DNA from: JADJXV01 sp046328995
GTDB lineage: Bacteria; Bacteroidota; Ignavibacteria; Kapaibacteriales; UBA961
DNA: 64,000 bases
Direction: 5' to 3'
NCBI GenBank assembly: GCA_046328995.1
Contig: JAXLVN010000005.1
Coordinates: 124,001-188,000, forward strand
Below are positions 9,175 to 19,300 of the stretch, piece after piece (the first letter of the stretch is position 1; each line of letters begins with the position of its first letter). Position numbers and translations under genes: made by a program. Below the pieces are notes generated by a model. That model saw only the letters and a program-made list of their open reading frames with translations. It was not told where the DNA came from and did not search any database.

Positions 9175-9470
9175 AGAGAACGGCATTATAATTGCGTTTG
9201 GGCATTTGATGAAAAGAGAGGATAAGTACTGTACACTCTCTGTGATGGACGAGAAAAATCAGCGCCGTTTGGGTTCTTTCGGCACACCAGCTCGGTATTG
9301 TAACGCAAAGGCGCAGAGATCGCAAAGAAAATCATCTTCAATCATAAACAATCAGCGTCATCAGCGTGCTATCAACGTGTGAAATACATTCTATAGTACC
9401 TACGCAACATATAACAAATTCAATGTGATAGTGATAGTAAGGAATTAAACAGAAGGAACACAACATACCC
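9175..9470. other. 296-bp intergenic region with a repeat remnant
   Basis: No gene seen. It holds a copy of the CGCAAAGGCGCA-type repeat (9301-9330) followed by AATCAGCGTCATCAGCGTG, which contains the direct repeat ATCAGCGT. The last 60 bp should carry the promoter of the glycosyltransferase gene, but no clear -7 box was found. Confidence 0.5.
9301..9330 (+). repeat. Solo relative of the metH-cassette terminal repeat
   Basis: TAACGCAAAGGCGCAGAGAT and the following CGCAAAG resemble the cassette end TTAACGCAAAAGGCGCAAGA at 3339-3358, with a one-base indel. There is no GxxExxY gene and no inverted partner nearby, so this is an orphan copy or remnant. Confidence 0.6.
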
Positions 9471-10655
9471 ATGCCTACGCTCTCCGTTTGTACTCTTGCT
9501 CGTAATGAAGAATCCTTCTTGCCTAAAATGCTGGCAAGTGTGAAGGATATTGCCACAGAAATCATCGTGCTCGACACCGGTTCATCCGACCGTACGATGG
9601 ACATTGCCCGTGAATTCGGCGCGCGTGTCGAGAGTGAGCCCTGGGTCGATGACTTTAGCGTGATGAGGAATAAACTGCTCAGTTATGCGACCGGTGAATG
9701 GGTGCTCATGCTTGATGCCGACGAACAAATCACGCGGGAAAATGGCGACCGAATTCGCGCTGCCATACAAAAGGGAAATAAAGCAATAGCGTGTACGATA
9801 TTGAATGTATTTCCTTATAAATTAATGAATTCAATGATTCCGTTGCATTCTACCCGGCTCTTCAAACGCGAACCTAATCTCGTATTTACCGAGCGTATTC
9901 ATGAGTCGATTAACCATGCATTATGGAAGATGACACTGCTGCCGACCCCATCGGACATTGATATACATCATTATGGCTTTACGGAAGAAAAGCCGGCCCG
10001 CCGAATGCGCAATCGCAGAAATTTCGAGGCTGAAATCAAGAATAATCCTACCGAAGCTTGGGTGCGGATGCATCTGGCGTTAGCGCTTTTCTTGGAAAAG
10101 GATTATGTCAAATCCGAGAATTTCTTTGATATTATTCTCAGCAGTCAATCGCGGGATATATCTCCCGAGGCGCGGTCGATTATCATGACTCTTCAGGCAG
10201 AAATATATCGGCTTCAGGCCAAGCCCGTGCAGTCAAAAATGCAGGCTCAGCGTGCAATGCGTCTTATGAGTAATAATTCGCTTGCCGAGTATATTATGGC
10301 ATTGACCGATATCGAAGAAAAGCTCTTTGAAGTGGCCGAGCGTCGCTTGAGTACAATTGATGTTAATTCTTTGACTCAAAAGCATTTTACATTCCACAAA
10401 GGGGAATTATATACTGAGATCGTTAAATGCGCGCTTCGCGGCGGAAAAGTGGATAAAGCATTACAAATGGCAGAATTAATGCTCGAATCGCCTACACTCG
10501 ACGGTATGCTCTTAGGTGGTGCATTAGCCGAAAAAGTAAAAAATTATGCCGAGGCAATTACCTTCTTTACCAAGGCATTACCCTTGTCTCCGAATCCTGC
10601 TGACGTGCAGGCAAAAATTGACAACTGCAAGCGACTCTACCAAGAAAGCCGCTAA
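9471..10655 (+). CDS. Family 2 glycosyltransferase with C-terminal TPR-like repeats
   Basis: 394 residues. The N-terminal half (1-about 220) is a GT-A domain of the WaaE/SunS-like group: LSVCTLARNEESFLPKML at the start, IIVLDTGSSDRT around residue 35, and LMLDADEQ (around 75-85), where the Asp-x-Asp should bind the metal and sugar nucleotide. The C-terminal half is alpha-helical with repeated Ala/Leu patterns that look like degenerate tetratricopeptide repeats (about 200-390). No membrane segment is seen. It probably glycosylates a cell-envelope glycan or protein in the cytoplasm; acceptor unknown. It ends 32 bp before the thiolase ATG on the same strand. Confidence 0.85.
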   Translation: MPTLSVCTLARNEESFLPKMLASVKDIATEIIVLDTGSSDRTMDIAREFGARVESEPWVDDFSVMRNKLLSYATGEWVLMLDADEQITRENGDRIRAAIQKGNKAIACTILNVFPYKLMNSMIPLHSTRLFKREPNLVFTERIHESINHALWKMTLLPTPSDIDIHHYGFTEEKPARRMRNRRNFEAEIKNNPTEAWVRMHLALALFLEKDYVKSENFFDIILSSQSRDISPEARSIIMTLQAEIYRLQAKPVQSKMQAQRAMRLMSNNSLAEYIMALTDIEEKLFEVAERRLSTIDVNSLTQKHFTFHKGELYTEIVKCALRGGKVDKALQMAELMLESPTLDGMLLGGALAEKVKNYAEAITFFTKALPLSPNPADVQAKIDNCKRLYQESR

Positions 10656-10687
10656 GCTTCATTTCCAATTTCAATTCCTCAACTTCT

Positions 10688-11887
10688 ATGAATCAAGCAT
10701 ATCTCGTAGCCCCCGTTCGCACGCCCGTCGGTAAATACGGAGGTTCACTCTCGAAAGTACGTCCCGACGACCTTGCCGCACATATTATTCGCACACTTGT
10801 TGACCGTGTCGGACTGCCACCGGAAGCAATTGACGATGTTATTCTCGGCTGTGCCAATCAAGCCGGCGAGGACAATCGGAATATCGCGCGTATGGCAGTA
10901 CTGCTCGCAGGATTACCGCAATCGGTGCCGGGTGTTACTGTCAATCGTCTCTGCGCTTCCTCGCTCGAAGCGGTGATTCAGGCAGCACGTGCCGTCCGAA
11001 GCGGTGAAGCAGATGTGATTATCGCCGGTGGTGTGGAATCGATGTCCCGCGCGCCGTATTCAATACCCAAAAATGCGTCGGGCGCTCCGATGTTTGGTAA
11101 TTTAGTTGCCTACGACACCGCACTCGGCTGGCGTTACCCGAATCCAAAGATGGAGAAGATGTTCCCGCTTGAAGTGATGGGCGAGACTGCTGAAAACGTC
11201 GCCGAACGCTGGAATATTTCCCGCGAAGATCAGGATCAATTTGCCTTGGAATCGCATCAAAAGACGGTGAAAGCGCAGCAGGCAGGAATATTTGCCGATG
11301 AAATTGTGCCGGTAACGATCCCTGATAAAAAAGGCGATATCATCGTTTCAGTGGATGAAACACCGAGAGCCGATACATCGATCGAAAAATTAGCAAAATT
11401 AGGTCCCGCATTCCGTAAAGGCGGAAGTGTAACGGCAGGGAATTCATCGAGTTTGAATGACGGCGCTGCCGCACTGATGGTCGTGAGCGAGCGGGCATTG
11501 AAAGAGTATAATCTCACCCCGCTTGCACGGTTTGTCGCCTCCGGTGCTGCAGGACTCGATCCTCGAATTATGGGCGTTGGTCCGGTGTATGCTTCGGGTA
11601 TTGCGTTAAAAAGAGCCGGACTCACTCTCGGTGATATTGGTTTGGTAGAATTAAACGAAGCGTTTGCTGCGCAATCACTTGCTTGTATTCGTGAACTCGG
11701 TCTTGACCCCTCAATCGTCAATATTTCGGGTGGAGCAATTGCCATTGGTCATCCACTTGGGATGAGCGGCGGCCGGATAACGGGAAGTTTGATTCGCGGC
11801 ATGCAGCGCCATGATGTTCGCTATGGACTTGCATCACTTTGTATTGGCGTCGGGCAGGGATTAGCAGCGATATACGAGAAAGTGTAA
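10688..11887 (+). CDS. Acetyl-CoA acyltransferase (thiolase)
   Basis: 399 residues, the standard thiolase length. The acylated nucleophile is Cys89 in VNRLCASSLEA; the second catalytic pair is His355 in AIAIGHPLGMSGGR and Cys385 in LCIGVGQGLA. VESMSRAPY and NEAFAAQSLAC are also thiolase hallmarks. It catalyses thiolytic cleavage of 3-ketoacyl-CoA or, in reverse, condensation to acetoacetyl-CoA. Sequence motifs alone do not separate acetyl-CoA acetyltransferase from degradative thiolase or beta-ketoadipyl-CoA thiolase, and no beta-oxidation genes adjoin it. It is followed by a strong hairpin (11899-11940) and converges on a large minus-strand gene. Confidence 0.92.
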   Translation: MNQAYLVAPVRTPVGKYGGSLSKVRPDDLAAHIIRTLVDRVGLPPEAIDDVILGCANQAGEDNRNIARMAVLLAGLPQSVPGVTVNRLCASSLEAVIQAARAVRSGEADVIIAGGVESMSRAPYSIPKNASGAPMFGNLVAYDTALGWRYPNPKMEKMFPLEVMGETAENVAERWNISREDQDQFALESHQKTVKAQQAGIFADEIVPVTIPDKKGDIIVSVDETPRADTSIEKLAKLGPAFRKGGSVTAGNSSSLNDGAAALMVVSERALKEYNLTPLARFVASGAAGLDPRIMGVGPVYASGIALKRAGLTLGDIGLVELNEAFAAQSLACIRELGLDPSIVNISGGAIAIGHPLGMSGGRITGSLIRGMQRHDVRYGLASLCIGVGQGLAAIYEKV

Positions 11888-11898
11888 AAACAAAAACA

Positions 11899-11940
11899 AT
11901 CGGCGGCTTGGACGGCAATGGGTGCCCGCAAGCCGCCGAT
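11899..11940 (+). repeat. Hairpin with conserved 20-nt loop, copy 1
   Basis: An 11-bp perfect stem (ATCGGCGGCTT at 11899-11909 with its complement at 11930-11940) encloses the loop GGACGGCAATGGGTGCCCGC. The same loop with two changes, on an unrelated stem, occurs on the minus strand at 43472-43507. On the minus strand this copy is followed by a T-rich stretch (TTGTTTTTGTTTTTAC), so it may also end transcription of the gene at 11987-16279. Confidence 0.75.
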
Positions 11941-11986
11941 GTGATTTTAATGAACCTAACCCCAATAATTCCAACCAGTAAATTAT

Positions 11987-14900
11987 TTACTTTACGACTA
12001 CCATCTTCGTCGTTTCCGTAAATTGTCCGGCTGTAAATCGCGCAAAATACACACCATTCTGAAGTCCGGATAGATTAAGCATTACCTGATGAGTGCCTAC
12101 AGCAAGGTGGGGGATCGTCACCGTTTGCACCACTTCTCCAAGAGTATTCGTGATGCTCACGCTTGCTGAAGAGGCGAGCCCCATTCCTATTTCAAATGTT
12201 GCTGTTTCATTGGCCGGATTTGGTGATGGCGCGCTCATGAAGTATGATTTTCCCGTTCCGTCAACAACTCTTGCAATTCCAAAGCACACTCCCTTTAAAT
12301 CGAGATGCATGCTCGTATTCTGCGTTGCAAGCTCTAGGCAGCGGATGGGACTTTGCGTCGTGAGAACGAATGGATAGACGCTGTCCTGAGCGAGGAACGA
12401 ACTGAAATTGGCCGTCCAAAAGCTTAGTCCTGTGAGATCTTGCGGGTTAACAGCTGTTCCGGTAAAACGAAGAATACCAAGCGTTTGCTTCGAACTGTCA
12501 ACATCCCATTTCCAGCCGGCGGGACCGTTTTCGAGCGCTGTAAACCCAAATGCACGGGGATCAAATTTCAATTCAAGCGAAAGATTTGTGAGAGGTAATG
12601 ATGTCGCGTTATTGATTGTCGGCCAGGCAGTGACAATGAATCGATCGCCCGGCTGAACTTCTTTCCGCTCCATCGTCATACTCGTGCTATAGGTGGCTAC
12701 GAGCTTGATGAGGCCTGTTTCTTTATATCCGCTACCGCGGAGATGAACGGTAAATTGTTGACCGGTTTCGGTGGTTAAGGTGAGAATTTCATCAAAAATA
12801 CGATTGCTGTCCGGATTGAATGTTACGCCAATAGAATCGGTACTTCCAGCGGCAATTGTCAAGGATGTTGACGGCGTAAGGACGAACTCTGCTAATGGAG
12901 TAGGTCGCTCGATACTGGTAATTTTTACCGGGTTTTGCGGGTCAAGATTAATAATACGGATATATTTTGTCGGTGCATCACATGTGAGGACAGGACCAAA
13001 CTCAATCAGGGAGTCCACTTGAAGAGGTGTAAAGAATCCGCTGCCGGTAATCTCGACGGTATCGAGTCGAATGGGGGACGCATTCGGGCCCGGAGCGGCA
13101 TCGGATGAGATCTCGACATGTGCTTTGCGTACGCCGAGGCCCTTGGGAGTGAAACGGATGTCAAGTTTGCGGAGTTCGGTACTATTTTGCTGCACGCTAA
13201 AATTTACGTCCGGTGCAGTTGCCCAGGCGAAGTCACCGGGATTATCGAGAAAGCGAACCGAGCGGATGAACACATCGGCGGTCGTGCCGGGATTCAGAAG
13301 GGAGCAATTACCGATTTCCGGGGAGAGGGTGTTGAGATAAGTAGGTTTAAAATCATACCCTTTTGCAATGAGTTCGGGCAAAAATCCGAAGCCCGTGAGC
13401 ATGCCGGCAAGCGGCTTGGAGAATCCTTCGACCTCAGCTAACACAAAATTCTGATACATGAGTGTGTCCTGTGGATTAAAAAGGACTAAGATCGAAATCG
13501 AGTCTTGTGGAGCGAGAATTACCGGGAGCACGGGGAACACGGGTATAAAACTATTATCCGGCGACGTTTCGAGCGATAGCTTGGTGATTTTAATATCGGC
13601 CGTTCCGGTATTGCGGATTTGCATCGTCTGCGGGCTGTCGGTATAGATTCGTTTTCTGCCCCAATTTAGAGAATCGATTCGTGCATCAAGTTCGATACCG
13701 AATCCTGTCAGAATTACCTGTTGATCGGTGCAGTCAGCCCACACACGCAGATAGGCGGAGCGATATCCGACAGCCGATGCGGTGAAGCGTACGGTGACCT
13801 GAAGGCACGAATCTTTGGGAAGTGTGACTCCTTTGAGCGCAGAGACGAGTGCAAAGTCGGCCGGGTAATTGCCTTCAAAACGGTAATCTGTCAAGGTAAT
13901 CGGATAGGGGCCACGATTGCAAATGAATGCCGAGAAGGTGGTGTCATGGTATTCCCCAACTTGCGATATACCAACCGTTAACGGCTGATATGCAAAGCTG
14001 AATGCCGGTGTGGCTACCGTGCAAGTACCATCACTTTGATCGCTTGGAGCATAGATTCTTCCGATCCTCCGTATGAATACATCATAGCCGCCAAGGCTTG
14101 TGACCGTCGTATCACCGGAGGAAAGATTTCCGGAAAATGTTCCTGTTTCGTAGGTATTACCCAAGCTGTCTTTTGAGATCAGCGGGTTAAACGGTGGTTC
14201 AAATGAACTGTCCTGCACGTACGTACATTTGCCGTCGGCGTCGAAGATTGCGAGAAAGAGTTTGGGATTGAGGGCAGTTGTATTCAGCGTAGCGGTCGTG
14301 CCGTTTTTCATGGGAATTTTCATCACACCGGCGTACTGACCTTCAATATAAATATTCTTTGTCGCCGAGTCGATTCCCATACTGCGGGCAAAGATATCAA
14401 GTGTACTTGAGATGGTATTCATCCAGTTTTGAGTGCCGTTGGAAAAATATTTTCCGACAAAAAGCTGACGTTTAAACGTCGCATCAGGGATAAATTCACC
14501 TACAAGATATGCCGATTTGTCTGCCTTATCGACCATGACACCTTTTGCCGTTGACAATGAATACGGAGTAAATCGATTGAGCATGCTAACGCCGCTTACC
14601 GCCCATGCTACGCGCCCGCTATTGTATTGCGTGAGAAAGGCTTCCTGGTTTTTGGGAGAGGTAATGGTACGGTTGTCAAACGTCATCGATTTATTGAAAT
14701 CACCGACAATATATTGAATCCCTCCATCAGGAGTTACAGCGATTGCATGTGACGAATCTGCGCCTGTACCGCCTCCGCTGCGCGTCCAGGCAATTCCTGT
14801 TTTTGGAGTAAACGGGCTCACACGTACGATAAACGAGCCGGCGAAGGGCGGCTTCCAGAGGAACGAATTGTTGAACGCTACGGGTGTAATGTTCTGCCAG

Positions 14901-16279
14901 GACAAACCAAGATCAGTGCTATATTCGAGTAGGACCGTATCGGAGGGTTCCACGCCGGTCCAGGTTATGAGAATTGAGTCGCAGGTCGAATAGACTTCAC
15001 CGCCATTAGGAGTCAGGAGGGTGATTTTTTTTATACCTCCGCTCAGCAGGACAGGTGGTGCGGCACAGGGAGTGCCATTGACCAGTAACTGCGCAGAGCG
15101 TGCATCTCGTGGGGCCGTCTGTGTAAACTGTACGGTAATTGTTCGCGATGCACCTTTGAGCAGGGTAAATGGCGGGGGAGTACCACCCCAGTCCGTCACT
15201 GTAAAATTACCGGGTGGTACAATGGCTGCACCTGTGATCTGCATATCTGCATTGAATGCCGAGATGGAATAGGTCGCTTGCGCCGTAGCGCCGACCGGAA
15301 TATCAGAAAACGGTGGAAGAGAGACAACAGAATTTACTATCCCGGAAACGCTCGATTGAGGAGCTGTATAGGAGTAATTCCCGCGCGTGTTGGTTGGTCG
15401 ATGCTGTAAGTTTACATTTCGCGTGGTACTTGCCTGATTGCATCCCGGAGGGGATATCCATTCGAGCCAACAATAGGTGACGGTCGGACGATCTCCACTC
15501 AAGGATTTGTAAATAGTAATAATACCATTGGGATCGATTGATTTATACGCCTGTCCGCCGGATTGTGTGACGATATCCCGGAGTTCAGGAGATGCATCTC
15601 CGGGCGTCGTTATCGCAAAGGTTTTGATCTTTGATGCCAGAAGCTTGGAAATGATTGTCGCTGATGCCGGGGGCTTGTTCGGATAACCATCGGTAAGAAA
15701 GACAATCATACGACGTATCCATGCAGGGCGTGTATTCAGGAGAGCTATCGCACCTTTGGCAGGGTCGAGAAACGGGGGATCGTAGTGCGTGGCTCCTCCA
15801 TTCGAATAGGTAATCTTGTCAATTGCATCGAGTAAGGGAGCCGCTGAATTCTGGAATGTGCATTCAATATAAGCACTTCCGTCGAATGTTACAATTGCCA
15901 CATAGGTATTTGGTCCAAATTCCAGATTATTAACAAACGCTTTAGCACCATCTTTCACCCAGTCCATTCTTATCTTTCCATTACCAACCGGATCACTCAT
16001 TGACCCGCTTTTGTCGATGACAAGTACCACACTTAGTGAGGGATCGGATACTACGGTATTACATTGTACTTTCAAGGTCGCTTTCATATCAATGCCATTT
16101 TCGAGAACAGTAAAGTCCGATGGCTTGGCATTATTAAATATTGTTCCCGTGCCGTATGCACGAATTTTGGGATAAGTCGCGGCATCAACTCCGGTGAATT
16201 GAGCGGCAAGAGGGAGCGGCGGAGTACCACAAACCAACGCCATTATCACAAAAAGCAAACGGTAGTAGAATGAATGCAT
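11987..16279 (-). CDS. Giant secreted VWA / choice-of-anchor D protein with T9SS sorting domain
   Basis: 1430 residues. A signal peptide (about 1-27, cut after PLAAQ) leads to a von Willebrand A domain with an intact MIDAS, DKSGS at 89-93, and VFLTDGYPNKPP later. Then come Ig-like/ASH (choice-of-anchor D) modules, an SBBP-like beta-propeller stretch (about residues 480-740), further ASH repeats with phrases such as VTFNPDSN and VRFTASAVGYRSA, a cohesin-like segment, and a C-terminal sorting domain ending FTETTKMVVVK. It should be exported by Sec, crossed by T9SS and anchored or released at the surface, where the VWA domain may bind a partner through a metal. I take ATG 16279 (GAGGAA upstream) rather than the track's 16342, which lies inside the terminator of the next gene. 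Paralogue of 16380-21119. Confidence 0.88.
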   Translation of the reverse strand: MHSFYYRLLFVIMALVCGTPPLPLAAQFTGVDAATYPKIRAYGTGTIFNNAKPSDFTVLENGIDMKATLKVQCNTVVSDPSLSVVLVIDKSGSMSDPVGNGKIRMDWVKDGAKAFVNNLEFGPNTYVAIVTFDGSAYIECTFQNSAAPLLDAIDKITYSNGGATHYDPPFLDPAKGAIALLNTRPAWIRRMIVFLTDGYPNKPPASATIISKLLASKIKTFAITTPGDASPELRDIVTQSGGQAYKSIDPNGIITIYKSLSGDRPTVTYCWLEWISPPGCNQASTTRNVNLQHRPTNTRGNYSYTAPQSSVSGIVNSVVSLPPFSDIPVGATAQATYSISAFNADMQITGAAIVPPGNFTVTDWGGTPPPFTLLKGASRTITVQFTQTAPRDARSAQLLVNGTPCAAPPVLLSGGIKKITLLTPNGGEVYSTCDSILITWTGVEPSDTVLLEYSTDLGLSWQNITPVAFNNSFLWKPPFAGSFIVRVSPFTPKTGIAWTRSGGGTGADSSHAIAVTPDGGIQYIVGDFNKSMTFDNRTITSPKNQEAFLTQYNSGRVAWAVSGVSMLNRFTPYSLSTAKGVMVDKADKSAYLVGEFIPDATFKRQLFVGKYFSNGTQNWMNTISSTLDIFARSMGIDSATKNIYIEGQYAGVMKIPMKNGTTATLNTTALNPKLFLAIFDADGKCTYVQDSSFEPPFNPLISKDSLGNTYETGTFSGNLSSGDTTVTSLGGYDVFIRRIGRIYAPSDQSDGTCTVATPAFSFAYQPLTVGISQVGEYHDTTFSAFICNRGPYPITLTDYRFEGNYPADFALVSALKGVTLPKDSCLQVTVRFTASAVGYRSAYLRVWADCTDQQVILTGFGIELDARIDSLNWGRKRIYTDSPQTMQIRNTGTADIKITKLSLETSPDNSFIPVFPVLPVILAPQDSISILVLFNPQDTLMYQNFVLAEVEGFSKPLAGMLTGFGFLPELIAKGYDFKPTYLNTLSPEIGNCSLLNPGTTADVFIRSVRFLDNPGDFAWATAPDVNFSVQQNSTELRKLDIRFTPKGLGVRKAHVEISSDAAPGPNASPIRLDTVEITGSGFFTPLQVDSLIEFGPVLTCDAPTKYIRIINLDPQNPVKITSIERPTPLAEFVLTPSTSLTIAAGSTDSIGVTFNPDSNRIFDEILTLTTETGQQFTVHLRGSGYKETGLIKLVATYSTSMTMERKEVQPGDRFIVTAWPTINNATSLPLTNLSLELKFDPRAFGFTALENGPAGWKWDVDSSKQTLGILRFTGTAVNPQDLTGLSFWTANFSSFLAQDSVYPFVLTTQSPIRCLELATQNTSMHLDLKGVCFGIARVVDGTGKSYFMSAPSPNPANETATFEIGMGLASSASVSITNTLGEVVQTVTIPHLAVGTHQVMLNLSGLQNGVYFARFTAGQFTETTKMVVVK

Positions 16280-16312
16280 AGTTTCCTCACGCAAAATCGA
16301 AGTGATAACAAC

Positions 16313-16354
16313 ATAAAAAGAAGGGATGCAAATTGTAAACAATATGCATCCCTT
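16313..16354 (-). terminator. Rho-independent terminator of the upstream giant VWA gene
   Basis: A 10-bp stem (16321-16330 with 16345-16354, AAGGGATGCA) is followed on the minus strand by CTTTTTATG. It lies 26 bp past the stop of the gene at 16380-21119. Confidence 0.75.
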
Positions 16355-16379
16355 TGGTATGGAACGAGTACTATAACCC

Positions 16380-19300
16380 TTATTTGGTTATAACGAGTTT
16401 TTGCTGCTCGAGGTATGGACCGGAGCGGAGAACATAGAAGTAAACACCGGCCGGTAAATTACCGACATCGAGCGTCATTTCATAGACTCCGGAAGCATGA
16501 TATTGGTTAACCAAGGTCATGACTTTCTCTCCCATAGCATTGACAAGCTCAATCTGAGCATTGCCGTCGAGGCCGATACCATATTCGAATTTGGCTTCGT
16601 TGACAGCCGGTGTCGGCTTCGCCTGCGTGAGCTGATACGTCGTGCTGCCTGTCTTAACGAGGCGGCCGGCGACAAAACAGATCTTATCATCTAGAATAAA
16701 CACTGTTCCTTTGCTGCTTGTCGTTAAGCATGACTTGAGCGAATCTGGAACCGAGGAGGTCATGCTAAGCGAATAGACCAGCTTCTCAGCCAGGTATCCT
16801 ACAAAATCAACATCGAAGAGCGCTTGACCGGTCGCAGGTCCGACGAGACCCGGGCCTTTTCCGCCAACAGTAAGCGTACCTTTTGATTGTGTCGCTTTCC
16901 ATGTCCAGCCGGGGAGGCGAGTCGGAGTACTTGGCACACCGTTCGTCTGCGCGACCGTGAACAATTGATTGTCATAATTGAACGTAAAGGTCAGCGAATC
17001 GAGGTTCGCATTCAGCAATGATTCAGCAATATCCGCTGTTACCGTCACCTTCGTTACATCACCCGGGTGAATGCGAAGAGTGTCTTTTTCGAGAGGCACT
17101 GCGTAGAAGCTAATTGGAGTAACACGTGCGGTCCCTTTGACTTGGACATTTTTAGGACCAATTTTAATTGTTCCTGAGAAAGTACCCGGTGCAGTCGGAG
17201 CAAATTCAACGGTAAACGGAATGGAAGTACCATTAGACGGCAGGGTAATCAATCCGCTTGGCTTAACAACGAAATTAGGATTGTCGGACGATACGTCGAT
17301 TGTCACATTACCGCCACTCGGATTTGATTGGTAAATCGGACCTCCGATTGGACGTTTGCATAGGAGAATTGTACCAAAGTCAATTGTCGTATCAGCCGCA
17401 AAGGATGGTCCGCATACTTCGATAGTATCACGTCCGGGGATGCCGTCGGAGACGATTTCTACTAATGCTTTTAAGTTGCCGACAGTGCCGGGGGTAAATG
17501 TACCGCTGATGTTTTGAGATTGACCCTTCAGAACAGTAAATTTCTGCGGCTGGAATCCCGGAGGCGGTGTATTAAATGCACCCACATCACCGGAAATAAT
17601 ATTAATTGCCGTGACATTAAGGTCATAATTACCGGTATTGGTCACAACAATTGCATCGGATCGGGTTGATGAAGATCCAATTGCTGTCAAGTCAAAGCAA
17701 TTTTTCGCCAGACTGACGACCGGAACACAGCTTTCACCATTTAATTGGCTGGTAAAGTCTTTGGTACCGGAAGCGGCTGTCGCATTGACGGTCATCGTAC
17801 CGGCATAAGTACCCACTGTTACCGGAGAGAATTCAACGATAATATCCTTTTTACCGCCCGGATTGAGGGTAAACGACGCTACCGGTGTCTGTAGAGCAAA
17901 CGGTGGAGGACCAACGGTTACGGTGTTCACCGTAGCATCGGAAGTACCAATATTTGTAATTGTCAGCGTTTGCGGAGATTTAGTACCGGGACGGGTACAA
18001 GCCCAGCTGCCGGCCGCTACATCGAGAGCAAGTGGCGCGAGACCACGACCGTTAAGGATGGATTGTGCGACTTCGCAGCCCGCAGGGAGATTAAACTTCA
18101 AAATAGCAGTACGGTTCCCCGGGCCGGCTGGCTTGAATCTGAATTTGATTTTCAAGCATTTACCTGCATTGAGGGTAAAGGTGGTATCTTTAAGGTTCGG
18201 AATAGACGTATCATAAATTCCTTCGACACTGACAATCTCAAAATCCCCCGGATTTGCACCTTCTAGGGTGAACTTACCGCTAAACTGGATATTACTTGTA
18301 TTACAGAAGATCGCAGTTACAGTCGAATCCTTCGAGCTGCCGACAGTGGTATCACCAAAGTCAACGTCTTTTTTGGTAAATGTACAAGGTTCGTCTGCCG
18401 AAGCACAGATAATGAGTTTTAACGGATCCGAGCACGCAGAAAGGATAATCATTTCAGTACATGTATCGCCGGCATGGGTCGGCGTAAAGCGAATTTCCAA
18501 GCCGACGGTATCGCAATTCGGAACATAGAAGTTACGGCCAATAATGGAGTTACTCATTTCAAACTCAGTGTTCGAAAACAGCACATTCAAAATTTCCGTA
18601 CTCTTGGTGCCATAGTTACAAATACCGGCAGAAATCACTTCGTCAAGTGGAACCCCAACAGTCGCTCTCTTCTTGAAGTGGAATACAATTTTGGTAGTAT
18701 CGACCGACACAAGTCGTGGCTTTGCAATGACAAACGGGAAGGTACTTTCATCAACGCTCGCCGGTAATCCACAGAACTTCGAAATTGCACCATCCGATTT
18801 ACCGGCACTGTTAATAGGAGGAAGGGGAGATTTATCGGCTAGCGTACCGTCGAACGATTCGGCCTTATAGATACATCCGTCTTTATCCGTTGCCGTCAGT
18901 TTTGTATATGGTCGTTTATTCTCATTGAGCCCTTTTGAAATCGACAGGAGACTACCATCTTCTTTGTGAATAGCCGTGAAAGGTTCCCATTTGGTAGCAT
19001 CTTTACTTTGAAGAGTAATTGCCTGCGGATCGGTATCATCTTTAATCTTTCCTCTGAACATACCGTGCACATACACAAATCCTGTCGATGGATCATACGC
19101 CACTTCCGTACCGTATGATTCACCGTTGAGTCCATTTTTCGATTGTGTGCCGCTATAAACAAATGGCATTTGACCGCTGGAAAGTACACGCGCTAAAAAG
19201 TAGTTGCGTACGGTTTTATTAAATGGAAATTTTTGCTGACCGCCAAAGAATGCATCACCTGTAAAGTAACCAGTTACATATGATACATTACCTGGACCTG

